Origin: Glandiceps talaboti
Lineage: Eukaryota; Hemichordata; Enteropneusta; Spengelidae
DNA length: 64,000 nt
Reading direction: 5' to 3'
NCBI RefSeq assembly: GCF_964340395.1
Contig: NC_135555.1
Coordinates: forward strand, 12,198,746-12,262,745
The position numbers and the translations under genes are program-made. Positions 39,610 to 51,042 of this stretch are shown piece after piece. The notes under the pieces were generated by a model. It ran no database searches. It was not told where the DNA came from and saw only the letters and a program-made list of their open reading frames with translations. The number at the start of each line of letters is the position of its first letter. Positions within the stretch are counted from its first letter, which is position 1.

Positions 39610-39695
39610 CACAGACAGACAGACAGACAGACAGAAAGAGACAGACAGACAGACAGACATACAGACAGACAGACAGGCACACACACACACACACG
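39528..39695. repeat. (GACA)n microsatellite
   Basis: Imperfect ACATAGACACAG-type units lead into about 28 GACA/CAGA units, then a short CA tract. Open frames on both strands are artefacts. Confidence 0.97.
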
Positions 39696-39807
39696 TACCA
39701 TCCTTGTTGATGTTGATGTTTGGTTAGTTGTAAATTAATCAGGCACATGATTCCTACATGCAAGCTCAGTTTTAAACGTAAGTGAAAAATCAAGATTTCA
39801 AAATCCT

Positions 39808-40187
39808 ACATTAGGCCTGAAAAAAATAGTTTAGTTCGAGTTACCCGACCCCCACCTAGTTTTTCACTGCGTAAACTTTTTTTTATGTATTCCAGAAAAA
39901 AATAATAAATCGCAAAAACTGTATGAAGTCTCACTAGAAATAGTGGATGCAGAAACTGACATCAACTTAAAAAGACAATATAAAACTATTCTTCCAATCT
40001 GTAATGGCTGTACATCTGATAGGAAGAAATAAATAACAGAGACCATTTGGAAACAATGGAAAACCTGAACTAGACACTCACACATAAAAAAAAAAAATTA
40101 CAAAATAAAATAAAAATCTACCTACCCCATCTATTTTAAAATTGAGCGTAATCAGAACCACACAATTTTTTTTTGTATTAGGCTTTA
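39808..40187 (-). mobile_element. MITE-like element, family F, copy 2
   Basis: Inverse match to 9873-10150. The two ends resemble each other as imperfect terminal inverted repeats of about 30 bp (AGGCCTGAAAAAAATAG ... and GCCTAATACAAAAAAAAATT read inward on opposite strands). Non-coding, about 380 bp. Confidence 0.65.
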
Positions 40188-40866
40188 TTAATGCATTTAC
40201 TATTTTTAACATCAAACTTGTGAATGTTTACACAGTTTTAAGACTGACAAAGCAGCAAATTATTAAAACAGAATGTAAAAGTGATTTTGTTTCTGCCTTG
40301 AGTTTTTTCTAGTCTTTTAACCTAGACATTTATAATGTGCATTCACTTTCACTACAAATTTATAGTCTGAATTGTGCAATAAAACTTATTATTTACAGAC
40401 GGGCTCAAACCTTTTTTTATTGGCATGGAAGGCTGGGACCACAAATCATGTTGTTTGTTTACCATTACTGTAAGTTATTACTGAACAGGAAACTTCAACA
40501 AGCAAATCATAAATTCATAAAAAAACACTGAAGATTCTGGCTGCAATTATGTGATAAGGAACCTATATTGAGGTAGAGCTACACTGTGAGAAACAGATAA
40601 ATCACAAAGCTTTTTCTCAATTTTTTTTTTTGATTGATAACTAAATGAGATTATTTTAAGCGCAATAACATTTGGTGCATAATGAAAGTAATAAAATCAT
40701 GGAAAAGGGGGTCAAAGTGCAACTTGCAGCACCTGAAACTTTATCGTTTAGAATTCGAAATAAAGTATTGTTCCATTCATTAATCAGTTAAGCCCCTATT
40801 TTTGTACTTTATTACTGTAACTTTAACTTTCTTGATGGTAATTTTCATCTGCGCTTTGCTGTCCTT

Positions 40867-41345
40867 TGTTTCAAGGGGAGTGCCACTCCAGGAAGTAAAT
40901 AAAGGTATTTTTGTAAACTTTGGGTTCTGGAGAGCCATGATTTCATGATTTAACACCACATTAAATTTTACCTGATTGTCAAGAAACATCAAATTCAAAC
41001 CTTTTCACCTTCACTGTTCAAACAGTTGTTCTATGTTGCCCCATGGGTGTCTCGCCAGACATGCATATGTATTAGATGAACATTGAATATTCATTACTCT
41101 TGAGTGCTTATTACCTTCAGATAAATAGCTATGAATATTTACATCTTATACATATGCCTGTATGTCTGCTAACTCCCATGAGGCAACACTGGATCACTGC
41201 TAGGACAATGAAGATGAAACAAGTTTTGATTTGGTTTTTCTTGGCAATCGTGTGAAATTTTTATGATATTATAAAATCGTGAAATGACTCTCCAGAATCT
41301 AGCATTTATGAAAATAGTTCTATTGCCTGGAGTCGTGTTCCCCTT
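40867..41345. mobile_element. Foldback element, arms about 130-225 bp
   Basis: Left half GGGGAGTGCCACTCCAGGAAG, GGTTCTGGAGAGCCATG, TTTCATGATTT, GATTGTCAAGAAA is mirrored in order on the right (41214-41345). Matching continues inward (TGTTGCCCCATGGG against CCCATGAGGCAACA; GCCAGACATGCATATG against CATATGCCTGTATGTC). A partial copy of the GGTTCTGGAGAGTCATTTCATGATTTT module lies at about 39312-39350. Confidence 0.75.
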
Positions 41346-42573
41346 TAATTCAATAGCTCAAATAATCCAATTTAGATAAAATATTACTCTTTGATAAGTT
41401 TTAACTGTTAAACTCATTGTCAAAAAGTTAAGTTAAAGCTGCCCCTCCCAACAATGAAAATGTGTACTCTCATCAATCTACAGTTTATGTAGATCAAAAC
41501 TAAAACAAAGATAAATGCTAGGATTGGTTGGTAGGGGTTAGCGGCATGACATGGGACACACTTCTTACATCAATAGTTATCAAATGAAATCTGCAATGAG
41601 GAGGGTTAAATCCTGGTTGCAGCAGTATAAGGTATATGTGTGTGTCAACTACTCAGCCACCTATCGTTAAATTTCATGGCAATTTTATTTTCAACACATG
41701 TAACTTCATAAAATGATAAGGCTCAAATCCCCTCATTTGACAATCGTAATGATGTTCACCTACAACTTTATTGCAGTGTACAGCATGCACCCAAACTTGT
41801 CAGTGCCCCTTTGTGGCATAATATCTAATATCACCTCCTCATACACTAGAACCACTACAATGAGTAACACTGAAGTAAAGCACTTTCTCTATGTGCTACA
41901 CTCATTTATAGCATTCATATCAAATGTAAAAGTATACTGTTTCAATTGGTTTAATTACAAGCCTAGCATGTGGCCTTTTCTAATGTGGTCAATTAGCAAA
42001 TGAAACAGTACACGCTTACACTTGATATGGATGCTATAAACGATTGTGGTACATACAGAAAAATGCTTTACTTTGATGTTATGGGTTGTAAATTCCATTC
42101 TACAGAGTTCCACTACATGAAAGGGCTATACTGCATGGTTGTTATCACAATACTGTTGTACTACTGTCAGGACTTTCCAAGAATCATTCCAAGTCTATCC
42201 CAGTCATCCAGGAACGGCAGTGCAGAGCACCTGCAGGCTCTGTATAAATAATTGCTTGGGTTATTGCTTTAGGACTATCCCTAAAATCTGCACTTGTCTT
42301 GTGTGTCAGTACACTAGCAAAGACCACCTCCTTGCCTTCCATTCTTATAGCAATTATGAAGTCTATGCTAAACCTACTGTCAAGCTATTATTATGCCTAT
42401 ATTCAGAAATATTGGAAAACACTTCTTACTGGATTATGACATTAAAAGTACATTTCTAGGGAAATATATTACATCAGGTGAGGGGGATGAAAATGAAAAC
42501 AAAAGTGTCAAGTGTGCCATAACATAACTGACAACTGGCATTACAAACATATCATTACTATGGAAATCAAGGT

Positions 42574-42868
42574 AAAGGCAAACTAAGACAGCTCACAAAC
42601 TTAAACTACTGTGACAACATGTTGATATAAGCTATCAATAAACACTGATGTAATTACACTCACAGTAGGGTGGTGTCTCTGATAACACACTGCTGTCAAG
42701 TGGCTGCACATTTTAACCTCATTAAGTGTTTACACTATCTTGATTACAGGATGATTATATCTACATATAATATTATAAACCAAGCCACCACCACTACCAT
42801 CAACTTGTGTATATACCATACGCAACAATAGTTCAACTTTTAGTTTGTGTTCATCTTAGTTTGCCTTT
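42574..42868 (+). mobile_element. MITE-like element, family D, copy 1
   Basis: Perfect 15-bp terminal inverted repeat AAAGGCAAACTAAGA (42574-42588) and TCTTAGTTTGCCTTT (42854-42868). Similarity extends inward (CACAAACTTAAACT against TTTTAGTTTGTGT). About 295 bp, non-coding. The second copy is at 31703-31985 in the other orientation. Confidence 0.8.
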
Positions 42869-43133
42869 TATAGTTTGATTTCTGTAGTAGTATCACATAT
42901 ACCAGATACTACGGTCATTGTAATAATTAGTGGGCATTCTAGTAATACTCTCTGAATATTTATCTTCTAAACCATGTATAACCCCACCCCCCACCCACCC
43001 GTAAAACAGCAAAACTCATTTCTACAGCCAAAATAATAATTATGGAATATTCAATCTGTTGGACTATAAATTCAAAATTGAATTCTATAGTCAAAGTATG
43101 GTAGTCTTACAACCATGCAGTGTAAATACCTAC

Positions 43134-43305
43134 CGCTTTCAGTATGGTGTGTTCATATTCTTGTAACTGCTTCTGAAACCCATAATTTGGTAAGGCCACT
43201 TGTCTTGCACATTTCACCGCTCTCAGGCCATCCTGCCAACATACATCACTGACAGTAATGATATATGCTACTGTTAATGTCACACTTCTTGACATTCCGG
43301 CCAGA
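43134..43305 (-). CDS. DUSP22-like: DUSP22-type dual-specificity phosphatase, exon carrying the catalytic P-loop
   Basis: Atypical dual-specificity phosphatases hydrolyse phosphotyrosine and phosphothreonine; DUSP22 is a small, membrane-anchored cytosolic enzyme acting in JNK and receptor signalling. The exon follows acceptor TTTTTCTTCCAG and starts with the last base of the catalytic Cys codon (T at 43305). It continues LAGMSRSVTLTVAYIITVSD, so the junction reconstitutes the HC-x5-R-S signature with Arg and Ser here. Then come CWQDGLRAVKCAR and PNYGFQKQLQEYEHT, matching human DUSP22 GWEDALHTVRAGR and PNVGFQRQLQEFEKH. LAG rather than FAG after the Cys favours DUSP22 over DUSP15. The exon ends GCG|GTAGGT (base 43134), phase 0, and joins the exon at 32617. 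The upstream exon, which must end CAY-TG before a donor, was looked for up to the right end and not found. Confidence 0.95.
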
Positions 43306-43563
43306 CTGGAAGAAAAAGAAAGCCAAAGAAAACCTTTGTGTTAAATTTCATTTTAAAAACTCTTTTGCAACTAACAAAAGCTGTAATTGGCCAGGGTTTC
43401 AAACCCAGTTTCTCTTAATGTTACACTTCTTGACATTCCGGCCAGACTGGAAGAAAGAAAGACAGAGGAAACCTTTGTGTTAAATTTCATTTTAAAAACT
43501 CTTTTGCAACAATAAACAAAAGTTGCAATTGACTTTAAAGGCCAGGGTTTCAAACCCAGGTTC
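43274..43563. repeat. Tandem duplication of the DUSP exon start and its splice acceptor (141-149 bp units)
   Basis: Copy 1 (43274-43414) includes the first 32 bases of the P-loop exon, its acceptor and about 110 bp of upstream intron. Copy 2 (43415-43563) repeats this with few changes and a short insertion. Copy 2 therefore holds a second pyrimidine tract, AG and LAGMSRSV coding bases (exon base 43446), upstream of the real acceptor. Reading on from it gives a stop after 17 further codons. Confidence 0.95.
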
Positions 43564-44393
43564 TCACATTAGTGTTATCGTATCAATGTAACCATAAGGC
43601 TCGTTCGTTTGTTCTGAACCAAATTTTTCTGTAGCTCTGCTAAACAAGTGTTTTTCATACCCAGATTTTAATCCTACATGGATTTGGGCCTTTAAGTGGA
43701 TGTCTGCATACATATCCTATATCCTTGCTGCTATAATTACATTATAGTCACTATATATGTTTAGTAGTATCTGTGACCACGAAAATAGAAGCTGATATTA
43801 AATGTTACTTCAAAATCTCTTTCACAACAGAAATTGTAGTGAACGCGAAATGTATGTTTACACGTATACATGCATTAATCATGTCCTGGTTGCTATAAGT
43901 TACAGTCACGGAAATTTTTTTTTTCCATAATGTTTGTGACCAGGACAATAAAAGTTGACTCGCTTGTTCATTAGCTGCGACATAAAATGTTACGAGATTG
44001 CTAATGGTTTAAATAAGTTGAAATTAGATACAGGACTGGAAGGTTCTAATATACACTGTACAGTCCAGATGTCAGTTGTAGACCGGCAACAGTACAGCTG
44101 TACATGTACAACAAACAGGAGGACACTCACTTCAACATTAATATGATAACGACCTATATACACACAGGCTAAACTAGTTTTATTACATCTTAAACAGACT
44201 CATTTTTAGATGGACTGCATTTGTATACATGATAGATCTTGGCACTTCCATCAAGGTCTATGTATCACATTGTTTCACTGTTTTTACACTTGATGTTTCA
44301 GGACTGAAGTGTAATACATATATTTATGAAATGAAAGAAGTGTTGACAATTGCTAGCCCAGACACTTTGTTTATTTTTAGTGTTTTTAGTTTT

Positions 44394-44420
44394 TGTTTGT
44401 TTGTTTGTTTGTTTGTTTGT
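44394..44420. repeat. (TTTG)n microsatellite
   Basis: About seven perfect TTTG units. Confidence 0.9.
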
Positions 44421-44931
44421 TATTAACTTAGTAATGTTTTTTGGTTTTTTTTTTACATAATGATTGTTGTTTTTGTATGTTTCACATTGTAGTTTCTTCC
44501 TGTTCTTAAATTGAACGTGTATGAAATGGCACAAATATTAAAATAAAGGTTTTTTGATCATTCTCAGTGTCTCATATTATGACATTGTTTGACTGTTGTT
44601 ACATTTAATATTTCAAGTGGAATGCAGTTCTATACATGATGTATGAAATGGCACAAACATTGAAATAACAGTTTTTTGATGATTCTCAGTGTCTCATGTG
44701 TGTATTGTTAAACTGTTTTTTAAATTGAACATTTCAGATGAACTCCACTCATAGATATACACATACGATATGCTGGAATATGCTGATGATTCTCAGTTTT
44801 TGATATTACATGTTTTTTTTTTTTACATTTGATATTATTTGATGTGAGACATAGTCATTTAAACATAGTAAATGGTAGACATACTGAAATACAGGTTTTT
44901 ATGATTGATAAAGATAATTAAGGACAATGTT

Positions 44932-45262
44932 GGTTTTTATATAGCGCTTTCCCACTTTGTGTTTGAAGCGCTTTACAATTATTACCCCTGGTACAGACCA
45001 ATAGCGACACAACAGCCCTTTATACTTCCTCAACTCCCTGGGGAGCATACAATTCATGGCGGCCTCTACAAATGCATATGATTAAAGCATTCACATTGCA
45101 ACCTCTATCCTACCAGGTCCCCAGTTATACAGCTGGGTTGACTGAGGCACAATCATGGTTCAAATCTTGCCGAAGGACTTTAGCCATTCAGAAACAAATG
45201 GCAGCGATGGGGCCAAGTTGGCCACCCTAACCATTCACCCATCATGACTCCATGATTTTCTA
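44932..45262 (+). mobile_element. SINE-like repeat, copy 1
   Basis: Begins TATATAGCGCTTTCCCAC, includes AAGCGCTTTACAATTATTAC, CCTCAACTCCCTGGGGAGCA, CAGCTGGGTTGACTGAGGCA and CATGACTCCATGA. GGTTCAAATCT (45157-45167) resembles a tRNA-type B box. Matches 60183-60545 in the same orientation and 54453-54727 in inverse orientation. Least eroded of the three copies. Non-coding. Confidence 0.8.
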
Positions 45263-45729
45263 TCGGCCATTTGTAACATTATCTAACTGTATTCGGAGAA
45301 TGTTGTAACAGTTGGACCAACTCTGTCACTGGATTGGATAATGTTTATTAGTTTTCCAAGTAGTATTCCAATGAGCATGTTATTCATTTTTTTTTTTTGA
45401 AAGCATATTATTAGCTATCCAGGACACCACACAATGTAAGTATCTCAAACTTGAAATAATCAACAAAGTGATTATAAAATCATGTGCACAATATACAGGG
45501 TATCACATTGAACTACTTTTAAAGTTTTGGCAAACCAACTCCACTTAGCTGTCCCCAATTTGTCCCAGGTCTTTTGATATTTGATCATTGTCTTGTTTGT
45601 TGACAGATTATTTCAAACATCATAAAATGATCAAAAATGACTTTTATGATTTTGTTATTTCAGCACCCACAGCCATACTGTACTGTAAGAAATGACGTCA
45701 TGTGACAATCATGGGGTAATATATTGTCA

Positions 45730-45836
45730 TGTGATTGCTAGTGACAAATCAGCACCAAGTACTGCCACATGGTTGCTAACAACAAATCAGCACCAAGTAC
45801 TGCCACATGGTTGCTAACAACAAATCAGCACCAAGC
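45730..45836. repeat. 38-bp tandem repeat, about 2.5 copies
   Basis: The unit containing CACCAAGTACTGCCACATGG repeats at exactly 38 bp (ACAAATC at 45744, 45782, 45820). A CRE-type TGACGTCA lies just upstream at 45693-45700. Confidence 0.93.
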
Positions 45837-45839
45837 AAT

Positions 45840-48590
45840 ATATTACACAAACTTTGTGATTAAGTAAATATTTGTTTTGCATGCTTTCAAGCTAACTCCA
45901 GGAAATAAGCTGACAACTGAGTCGAGGGTGACATTTTACATGCATCAAATTTTTGACCCAATATCCCGGAATTGAATCCACTTCCAAAAATACCACTTAT
46001 AAAGTAAAATGAAGAAACAGTAGCATCCATACACACATTACCAAAGAAAAGTACCATCTAGAGTGAGAGTGAAATAAAGTTTGCATGAAATGTTTTTGAA
46101 AACTAATTAATGAGAACACTAGTATGAAATATTCCGGGTTTTTCTAGAGGATTTATTGTAGTTAGATGCGTGGGTTTACAACAACCCCAGTCTAGTACAT
46201 TCATTGTATATCATAAAGTGAACATACTGGCATACAGTGTTTAATATTGGCAAAGTTCCAACAGGTCACCAAATATGGTGTCCAAAATATTGATTTCCAG
46301 AAAACACTTTTATGTCATCTTTATGGAACTATATACAACCTACTAATCTGGGGTGAAATGCAAACATGTCAAATTGTGTCCGTGTTCATTCTAGTCTAGT
46401 TCCTACATGGTATCGTTACGATTTACACATTGTGGATTAGTTAAAGACCGAGTTGGCATCCAGACTAAATTTGTTCATACAAATGCAAACTATATATTAT
46501 AGTCATGTACCTATGCAGTCAGACAAACTTTAAAACTATTTTATATACCTTTGCAACACTACATGTGGGTGGTATCGATATTAATAATCTTTCTTCTTTT
46601 TTTTTCAATTTTGGAAATTGGAGTCACATCATTTCAATTTACGAATTTTTTTCTTAAAAAAGAAATTTCTGATTTTCAGTACACATTTTTTAGATTTCTC
46701 TTTTTCCGTATTTTTAAAATTTATTTGGTGGGGTGGGGGGTTCCCGGTTTAGGTGTGTGTATGTGTGTGTGTGTGTGGGGGGGGGGGTTCCCAGTTTAAA
46801 TACATGTACTTATTCTGATTTCTGTGAATTTCAAATGTCAATCCTTAGAACATGAGAACATGACCACAGAATTATATACATGTAATTTTTGTGATCAAAT
46901 TTGTGTGATTCTTTTCAATTATCTATCCTAAATTTTGGAACTGAACTAAGAGATGTCTCTATTCACAGTGTTTTTGAATATGGGAATGCTGGTACGGGGT
47001 GGGGGTGGGGGATTTGGAGGGGTGAGGGTATGGAGTGATCAGATAAAATTGTATATATTTCCATACAATGCACATGTATAATAATTCTAATTCTACTAAA
47101 CTTTGATAGGGATTTCAATGAAATACCAGACGAGCTTAGGCATACTTCACCTACTTAGTTTGGAAAGAATTATATTACAAATAGTTTTCAAAATGTCAAT
47201 ATGCTACATTCTTGTCCACAATAAGACATTTCACTGAGTTTGGGAAAGAATTAAACTATTAATATTTTACAATTTTGTCTAAAATAAACACATTTCTCTG
47301 AATTTGTGTACAAATTATGCTATAAATAGTTTTCAAAAGTCTCTCTCTTAAGTCTGAGTACTTATGATAAGTACAGCATTCTTATAACACATGGAAGAGA
47401 TTATAATTTCAATAGTTTTCAAATATTTTACATTTATTTTGGTGTGTATTCTGCTGGTTCATAGAATTTGGAAGGCTATGACAATGTGATGACGTGATAG
47501 GTTTTTACTTGTCAATAAAGATGGTTGCCTTTTATGGTTTTCTTTCTAAGAAAATTCTCTTGATCTCTCACATGTGAGATACACATAAATATTTGCACAA
47601 GTTATTTTTTCTAACTAGATGGTATGGAGCTTGTACGAATGGGATGGTGTCCAATATAAATTGATTGTTTTTTTTGTTGCTTTGGTGCTATACTATATTG
47701 AATAGGTATTTTTGCTAACACAGACAATATACATACACACAATCACACACAGACATAAATATATACAAACAAATACATATGTATGTACGTACGTACGTAC
47801 ACACATATGTACAAACACATGTATACACATGCATACACATACATATTTATATACATTCATCTATATTTCAATGTGTTTAATGTATGAAATCATGTCACAG
47901 TAATTTCTCTTACAATAGATAATAAAGTTTTATTGTATCTTGTATCTTGTAAATGCACCACAGACAAACTAAGACAAGACAGGTACACCTCAACACAACC
48001 TCCAACACAAAAAAACACACACCTCCACCTTCTTCCTCTCCCAACACACCCCCACACACATATACCCCCCTACACACACACACACAACGTGAGCAGATGA
48101 TATGTAATTTTTAAAAGTACACATTATAGTCCTGATGAATTTTTTCTGCTTAGAAAAAGAGCAATGATAATTGATTGGCAGAAATCATAGTAAACTTTAT
48201 ATTTGCAGATTCCGTTATTACAAGTTTGACACACTTTTTTACGTTCACAGTACGAGTCTTCTCAGTGGTGAGTAATATTTGAACTCTATTATTGTTTATT
48301 ATGGGATAAAGTTTGGGGTTTCCCTCAATATTACCATTTTGTTTGGAATGTGTCTCAACATGTGCAGTATATGCTAATTTCATTTATTTGTTTTAACAAA
48401 CGTTAATAAATTAAACATATTTGAGATATTTTCTGAGTATTGTTTTCAAAATAAAGTGTTGTTTATTGTGTAATTTATCTTGGAACCAATATATCAGCTA
48501 CTCATTAATGGAACGATGTTGTTTTAAGTATATGATTCATTACGATGGAACAATACACGCACATGGACTGATCAAGAGGGCAACATCATA
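45840..48590. other. No gene recognised
   Basis: AT-rich with poly-T, a GT/poly-G run near 46755-46790 and a CATA-rich stretch near 47720-47850. Open frames are short or low-complexity. Confidence 0.5.
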
Positions 48591-48593
48591 CAT

Positions 48594-48705
48594 CTGTTTC
48601 CTCAAGGGACTGCAGGTCACCCCAACACAGCCGGTTTCCCCGAGGGCAAGGCCCAAGGGAAAAAGTCTGAGTTGGGGTGACACACACGCCAGAGGGAAAC
48701 TGATA
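48594..48705. repeat. Short imperfect inverted repeat
   Basis: TGTTTCCTCAAGGG ... GTCACCCCAACACAG at the left is mirrored by CTGAGTTGGGGTGAC ... AGAGGGAAAC at the right, around a GC-rich centre. Both strands are open across it, which explains the overlapping frames there. Confidence 0.6.
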
Positions 48706-49636
48706 TATAATGTTGCACGAGTACGATCAGTCAACATGTGTTTTGGAACACACCACATCATTTACGGCATTCTATGTCATGTCTAAAGAGTACATACAAG
48801 GTACATGTACATCGTAGTTTCCATATGACAACAGTGAATGTAGATCGAAAAGAAACGCAGTAATCTGAAAAAGTTTACTTCTTTAATAATTGCTAACTTT
48901 ATTCATTCCAAATCTTTTCTGACAGTAAGATTGTCTTTAAAAAAACTGTAAAATCTGTGAAGTTTCTACTCTAGCATCTACGTCACCAGCAGGTGGTAAC
49001 ATAATCGCCTGCTGTGAAAACATGTACATGTGCAAATGATGCATCAGTCATCAGTTTTTAGTGATGTCGCCCATACAGGCATCATCACAAAAATTGTTGA
49101 CTGGTAAACATTATTTGTGTTGAACAATACAAAAAGTCTACATACCACGTGATAAAGATTATAAATTAAACTTTTCTTCAAAGCTCTAATTATCAAAGAT
49201 TATAAAAACAAACTTTGCTTCAAAGCTACCATTAAAATTTACATTCACATTTAATGACAGCAGTTTTAAAATCAAATTTCAATGTATTTTACATTCAAAT
49301 TACAACAAATTCAAATTACATTTAGACAATTCCAAATTAAAATGTTTTGTTTTGATAATGATAACTATTTACTCATTTTTTTCTTTTCATCTTGGAAATA
49401 TATGGAAAATTTAGTGATAGAAATCCACACTGTATCTGCCCTTTTATTAATTCATTCTCGCAAACCAGTGCTTTTATTTCTTCTACAACACTGCACGTTT
49501 TGGATGGTGCTGTAAAAGAGACTGTGGTTTACGCCGATTCTATTAATTCAACTGCTCTGCTACTGTAACCACCTGTTAGTTTGTTGCTCTTTCTTTGTAA
49601 TAATATGTACTTGTACCCCGACCAAGAGTTCTTCTT

Positions 49637-49805
49637 AAGTAATGTTTCACCTGTTCAGGTCAACAGGCTTTGTCAAACTGTACATTTCCTGGCTTTACTA
49701 CTAGGTGGCATAGTGGCAATGATGTGATCATAGTGGTAAAGTCACCAAACTGACAGTTTGACAAAGTCTGTCGACCTGACTTGGTGAAACGTTACTTGTA
49801 AGTAA
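49637..49805. mobile_element. Foldback element, arms about 50 bp
   Basis: AAGTAATGTTTCACCTGTTCAGGTCAACAGGCTTTGTCAAACTG (49637-49680) pairs with 49757-49803 read inversely, with some mismatches. The outer end GACCTGACTTGGTGAAACGTTAC resembles Penelope-element terminal sequence. About 70 bp of loop. Confidence 0.7.
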
Positions 49806-50290
49806 TCAGAACCATTGGTTGTGGTACAAGAGCGTATTATTAGTATGTTTACCAACCTGATGAACATGTTTAAGGATTTCTTACTTCATTTATGCAATTT
49901 CAATATAAAATGTATATTGTTGCAGACCTCAAGTTACTATGTTGTGTTTTGTATTAAGTTACGTTGTTATTGCTAAAACTTTATAAGGTGGACCAGTATG
50001 CAACTGAGCTTTTTTCCTCTGGCTAGGTCTGTGTAAAAGTATACATATGTGTTTACTTGAAATACATACTACTTGAAATACATATCCAGAAGCAAATCTG
50101 AGTAAACGTCCGTTGTAGAGTGGAGTTGAACGTGCATGAAGAGGTTTAGATTATTGAGACTGTTGTGTTCTTAAATGACTTGTATTGATGATTATTACAT
50201 ATGTACCAGAGATTACTTGCACTGGTGTATGCCCATACTACTAGTGGTATTTCCACTGCAGTGCAATACTGAAAACATTATTGCATACCT

Positions 50291-50770
50291 GCATGCAAAT
50301 GATATGCAAATGAGGATGCAATCATTCGCTACACACGAAATCGCGTGATAGTGCTGTATGATTTTTATGACTTTTTAAAATGGAAATTTGCCATTTTAGA
50401 TAAACACATGTAATAATAACAGAACCCCATGCCATGTGACTTGCGCTCACATGTCATGGGGTTCTGTCATATTAAAATTGGGTCATATTAAAATTGGGTC
50501 ATGTAATCATTTTATATCATCTAGTGTTTTTTTTAAGGCATGCAAATGATATGCAAATGAGGATGCAATCATTCGCTACACACGAAATCGCGTGATAGTG
50601 CTGTATGATTTTTATGACTTTTTAAAATGGAAATTTGCCATTTTAGATAAACACATGTAATAATAACAGAACCCCATGCCATGTGACTTGCGCTCACATG
50701 TCATGGGGTTCTGTCATATTAAAATTGGGTCATGTAATCATTTTATATCATCTAGTGTTTTTTTTAAGGC
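50291..50770. repeat. Near-identical tandem duplication, units 247 and 233 bp
   Basis: Unit 1 50291-50537 and unit 2 50538-50770 are identical except for an extra internal CATATTAAAATTGGGT-type repeat in unit 1. Each contains two octamer-like ATGCAAAT stretches and an inverted repeat (AGAACCCCATG ... CATGGGGTTCT). The near identity points to a recent duplication. Confidence 0.95.
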
Positions 50771-50837
50771 TGATGAACTATGGTAACAAGATTTTGAGGG
50801 GGGGGGGGGGGAGGTTTGCTGGGGTGGTCCAAAGTAT

Positions 50838-51042
50838 TGTATGTATGTATGTGTGTATGTATGTATGTATGTGTGTGTGTGTGTATGTGTGTATGTATGT
50901 ATGTATGTATGTATGTATGTATGTGTGTATGTGTGTATGTATGTATGTATGTATGTATGTATGTGTGTATGTATGTATGTATGTATGTATGTATGTATGT
51001 ATGTATGTATGTGTGTATGTGTATGTGTGTGTGTGTGTTTGT
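50838..51042. repeat. (GTAT)n/(GT)n microsatellite
   Basis: About 200 bp of GTAT units with GTGT interruptions, preceded by a poly-G run. Met-Tyr-Val-Cys frames over it are artefacts. Confidence 0.97.

Larger units (their letters stand above)
32618..43133 (-). other. DUSP22-like intron, 10.5 kb, phase 0
   Basis: Bounded by donor GCG|GTAGGT (exon base 43134) and acceptor TTCACTTCAG (exon base 32617). It contains two minisatellites, copies of repeat families D, F and H, a foldback element near 41 kb, a (GACA)n tract and a Penelope-type endonuclease fragment. No separate gene was recognised inside it. Confidence 0.85.
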
